Translations under genes and position numbers: made by a program | Notes under the pieces: model-generated | Seen by the model: only the letters and a program-made list of their open reading frames with translations | Told to the model about the DNA's origin: nothing | Database searches by the model: none | Assembly: GCA_944321445.1 (NCBI GenBank) | Contig: CALULJ010000017.1 | Span: 1-44,987 of the forward strand | Reading direction: 5' to 3' | DNA: 44,987 nucleotides | Origin: an uncultured Collinsella sp. | GTDB taxonomy: Bacteria; Actinomycetota; Coriobacteriia; Coriobacteriales; Coriobacteriaceae | Shown here: piece by piece, positions 44,911 to 44,987 of the stretch | Numbering within the stretch: the stretch's first letter is position 1 | How the letters are laid out: every line of letters begins with the position of its first letter

Positions 44911-44987
44911 TTGTCCTCTCTGGGGACGGGGGTGAGAGGAGACATTTTGTCCTCTCTGGGGACGGGGGTGAGAGGAGACATTTTGTC
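44911..44987. repeat. 36-bp tandem repeats running off the window
   Basis: Two identical 36-bp units (44911-44946, 44947-44982) and the first 5 bp of a third. Each starts TTGTCCTCTCTGGGGACG and ends GTGAGAGGAGACATT. Within a unit TGTCCTCTC and GAGAGGAGACA are near-complementary, so each unit can fold. There are no spacers between units. Confidence 0.95.

Noticed and set aside
44911-44987. CRISPR array
   Set aside because: Units are 36 bp but directly adjacent with no spacers, and no cas genes are in the window.

Overview
The window looks like chromosome of a high-GC, strictly anaerobic member of the Coriobacteriia (Collinsella or a close relative). The grounds are family-level. There is an actinobacterial pknB/pstP/fhaA/fhaB/FtsW/PBP gene cluster, a homodimer-type pyruvate:ferredoxin oxidoreductase, a B12-dependent class II ribonucleotide reductase as the dNTP enzyme, and an LPXTG-anchored surface protein. 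No rRNA, tRNA, CRISPR array or transposase gene was seen.

Left block (1-9.2 kb, minus strand): one overlapping operon, read from 9161 down past base 1. It encodes a membrane Ser/Thr kinase, FhaA, FhaB, a PP2C phosphatase, one polypeptide that fuses a FtsW/RodA polymerase to a class B PBP, and PknB (cut by the window edge). It is a phospho-signalling unit joined to cell-wall synthesis. A divergent control region with two palindromes separates it from a small helical protein gene and the dnaX-ybaB-recR replication/repair operon (9.4-13.2 kb). A frameshifted membrane LytTR regulator (13.2-14.5 kb, minus) diverges from a sortase-anchored 5'-nucleotidase family protein (14.6-16.6 kb).

The most unusual system is at 16.7-24.6 kb (plus). 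A partner-switching module (SpoIIE-type phosphatase, STAS antagonist, RsbW-like kinase) is in one operon with an NHLM-type peptide exporter: a very short HlyD-like adaptor, a C39-peptidase ABC transporter and a second ABC transporter. The RsbW-like kinase ends in a textbook double-glycine leader motif followed by 14 residues. A strong internal ribosome site could also produce that tail alone as a 62-residue precursor. I infer that the anti-sigma protein, or its tail, is the cargo of the exporter.

The right half carries mostly metabolism. There is a cytosolic alpha-amylase gene broken by an amber codon, a VapBC-like toxin-antitoxin pair, a strongly codon-biased PFOR gene, two small membrane proteins (DUF389, HdeD-like), a zinc-ribbon protein, a sucrose PTS locus (scrR-scrA-scrB) with LacI-type operators, a UvrA-like ATPase lacking the UvrB-binding domain, and nrdJ behind a pair of NrdR boxes. 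Several intergenic regions hold long, nearly perfect inverted repeats that are not classical terminators. They include a perfect 72-bp palindrome at 38540-38611, a 95-bp element at 41172-41266, a multi-stem element at 44759-44860 and a palindrome followed by 36-bp tandem repeats at the right edge.
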